Made by a program: the position numbers and the translations under genes. From the NCBI GenBank assembly GCA_024636075.1, contig JAGXHS010000014.1:1-13195 (forward strand): 13,195 nt of DNA. Direction: 5' to 3'. How positions within the stretch are numbered: the stretch's first letter is position 1; the number at the start of each line of letters is the position of its first letter. Source of the DNA: Propionibacteriaceae bacterium (GTDB lineage Bacteria > Actinomycetota > Actinomycetes > Propionibacteriales > Propionibacteriaceae). Below, in pieces: positions 12,861-13,195 of the stretch. The notes under the pieces are model-generated. The model worked only from the letters and a program-made list of their open reading frames with translations. It searched no databases and was not told the origin of the DNA.

Positions 12861-13195
12861 CGCCGGGCTGGTTTCACGGTGACGGGGATGCCGGCGACGC
12901 ACAAGGTCACCTGGTCACATTCGGCGGCGACGGCTGCATTCAGGCGGCCCAGTTCGTCGGCAAACATCCGACCGGCCCGGCTCGGTGGCACCACACCCCA
13001 CCCGACCTCGTTGGTCACCAGCACCACCCGTCGGCGGGTGCTGCGCACTGCGGCCGCCAGTTCGTCGGTCCGCCGGTGCAGTCGCTGCATCGAACCCGAC
13101 GGATCGTCCCAACAACCAAGCTGATCCATCACTCTGCTCAGCCATACGCCGAGACAGTCGATCAACACTTCGGCATCCTCGTCGCCGGCCAACAC
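12857..13195 (-). CDS. cobU: CobU, adenosylcobinamide kinase / adenosylcobinamide-phosphate guanylyltransferase (C-terminal part, cut by window edge)
   Basis: Only the last 112 residues are inside the window; the N-terminus, including the P-loop, lies to the right. What remains shows VLIDCLGVWLSRVMD, then VVLVTNEVGWGVVPPS and the C-terminal FADELGRLNAAVAAECDQV pattern, all characteristic of the CobU/CobP family. The enzyme phosphorylates adenosylcobinamide and transfers GMP from GTP, giving the adenosylcobinamide-GDP used by CobS. The stop overlaps the cobS start (ATGA), so both are one operon read leftwards. The GTG codon at the very edge should not be taken as the start. Confidence 0.92.
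   Translation of the reverse strand: MLAGDEDAEVLIDCLGVWLSRVMDQLGCWDDPSGSMQRLHRRTDELAAAVRSTRRRVVLVTNEVGWGVVPPSRAGRMFADELGRLNAAVAAECDQVTLCVAGIPVTVKPARR

Noticed and set aside
12861..12902. Fourteen-codon upstream extension of cobS
   Set aside because: It overlaps cobU coding sequence, and the ATGA stop/start overlap at 12857-12860 is the standard coupled start.

Overview
The window is chromosomal DNA of a high-GC actinobacterium (Actinomycetota). The evidence is the strong G/C preference at third codon positions, the frequent GTG starts, the -10 hexamers placed 7-8 nt before start codons as in leaderless transcripts, an MgtA-type GDP-mannose mannosyltransferase, and a compact t6A operon next to cobalamin genes. 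A propionibacterial-type lineage would fit the GNAT-TsaE fusion and the cob genes, but this is a guess. No tRNA, rRNA, CRISPR array, transposase or phage gene was seen.

Layout. Positions 1-81 hold four tandem 19-bp repeats that run off the left edge. Next come acpS (117-473) and nnr (470-1915), coupled by an ATGA overlap: 4'-phosphopantetheinyl transfer to acyl carrier protein, and repair of damaged NAD(P)H hydrates. On the opposite strand, mgtA (1872-3014), a GT4 mannosyltransferase of envelope glycolipid synthesis, overlaps the nnr 3' end by 44 bp. A regulatory region of about 370 bp separates mgtA from a divergent DEAD-box RNA helicase (3382-5673). The helicase has an N-terminal extension of about 300 residues, rich in Arg and Asp and containing hexapeptide repeats, and an RGG tail.

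A SulP-family anion transporter of BicA-like type (5883-7583) and a beta-carbonic anhydrase (7648-8334) form a probable bicarbonate/CO2 operon. A perfect inverted repeat sits at its predicted transcription start. The t6A operon follows: a GNAT-TsaE fusion (8438-9358), tsaB (9355-10062), rimI (10062-10532), tsaD (10529-11575) and a Nudix hydrolase (11582-12088), nearly all joined by overlapping stop/start codons. Facing it on the minus strand are cobS (12090-12860) and the 3' part of cobU (12857-13195), which assemble the cobalamin nucleotide loop.

Most genes are ordinary housekeeping functions. The more interesting points are as follows. A bicarbonate importer and carbonic anhydrase lie immediately upstream of t6A genes, whose pathway uses bicarbonate as a substrate. 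TsaE is fused to an intact GNAT domain, while the separate RimI has lost a conserved acetyl-CoA-binding glycine. Alr is absent from its usual actinobacterial place before tsaE. Two inverted repeats with the same 7-3-7 geometry lie just after the predicted -10 boxes of the helicase and sulP genes.
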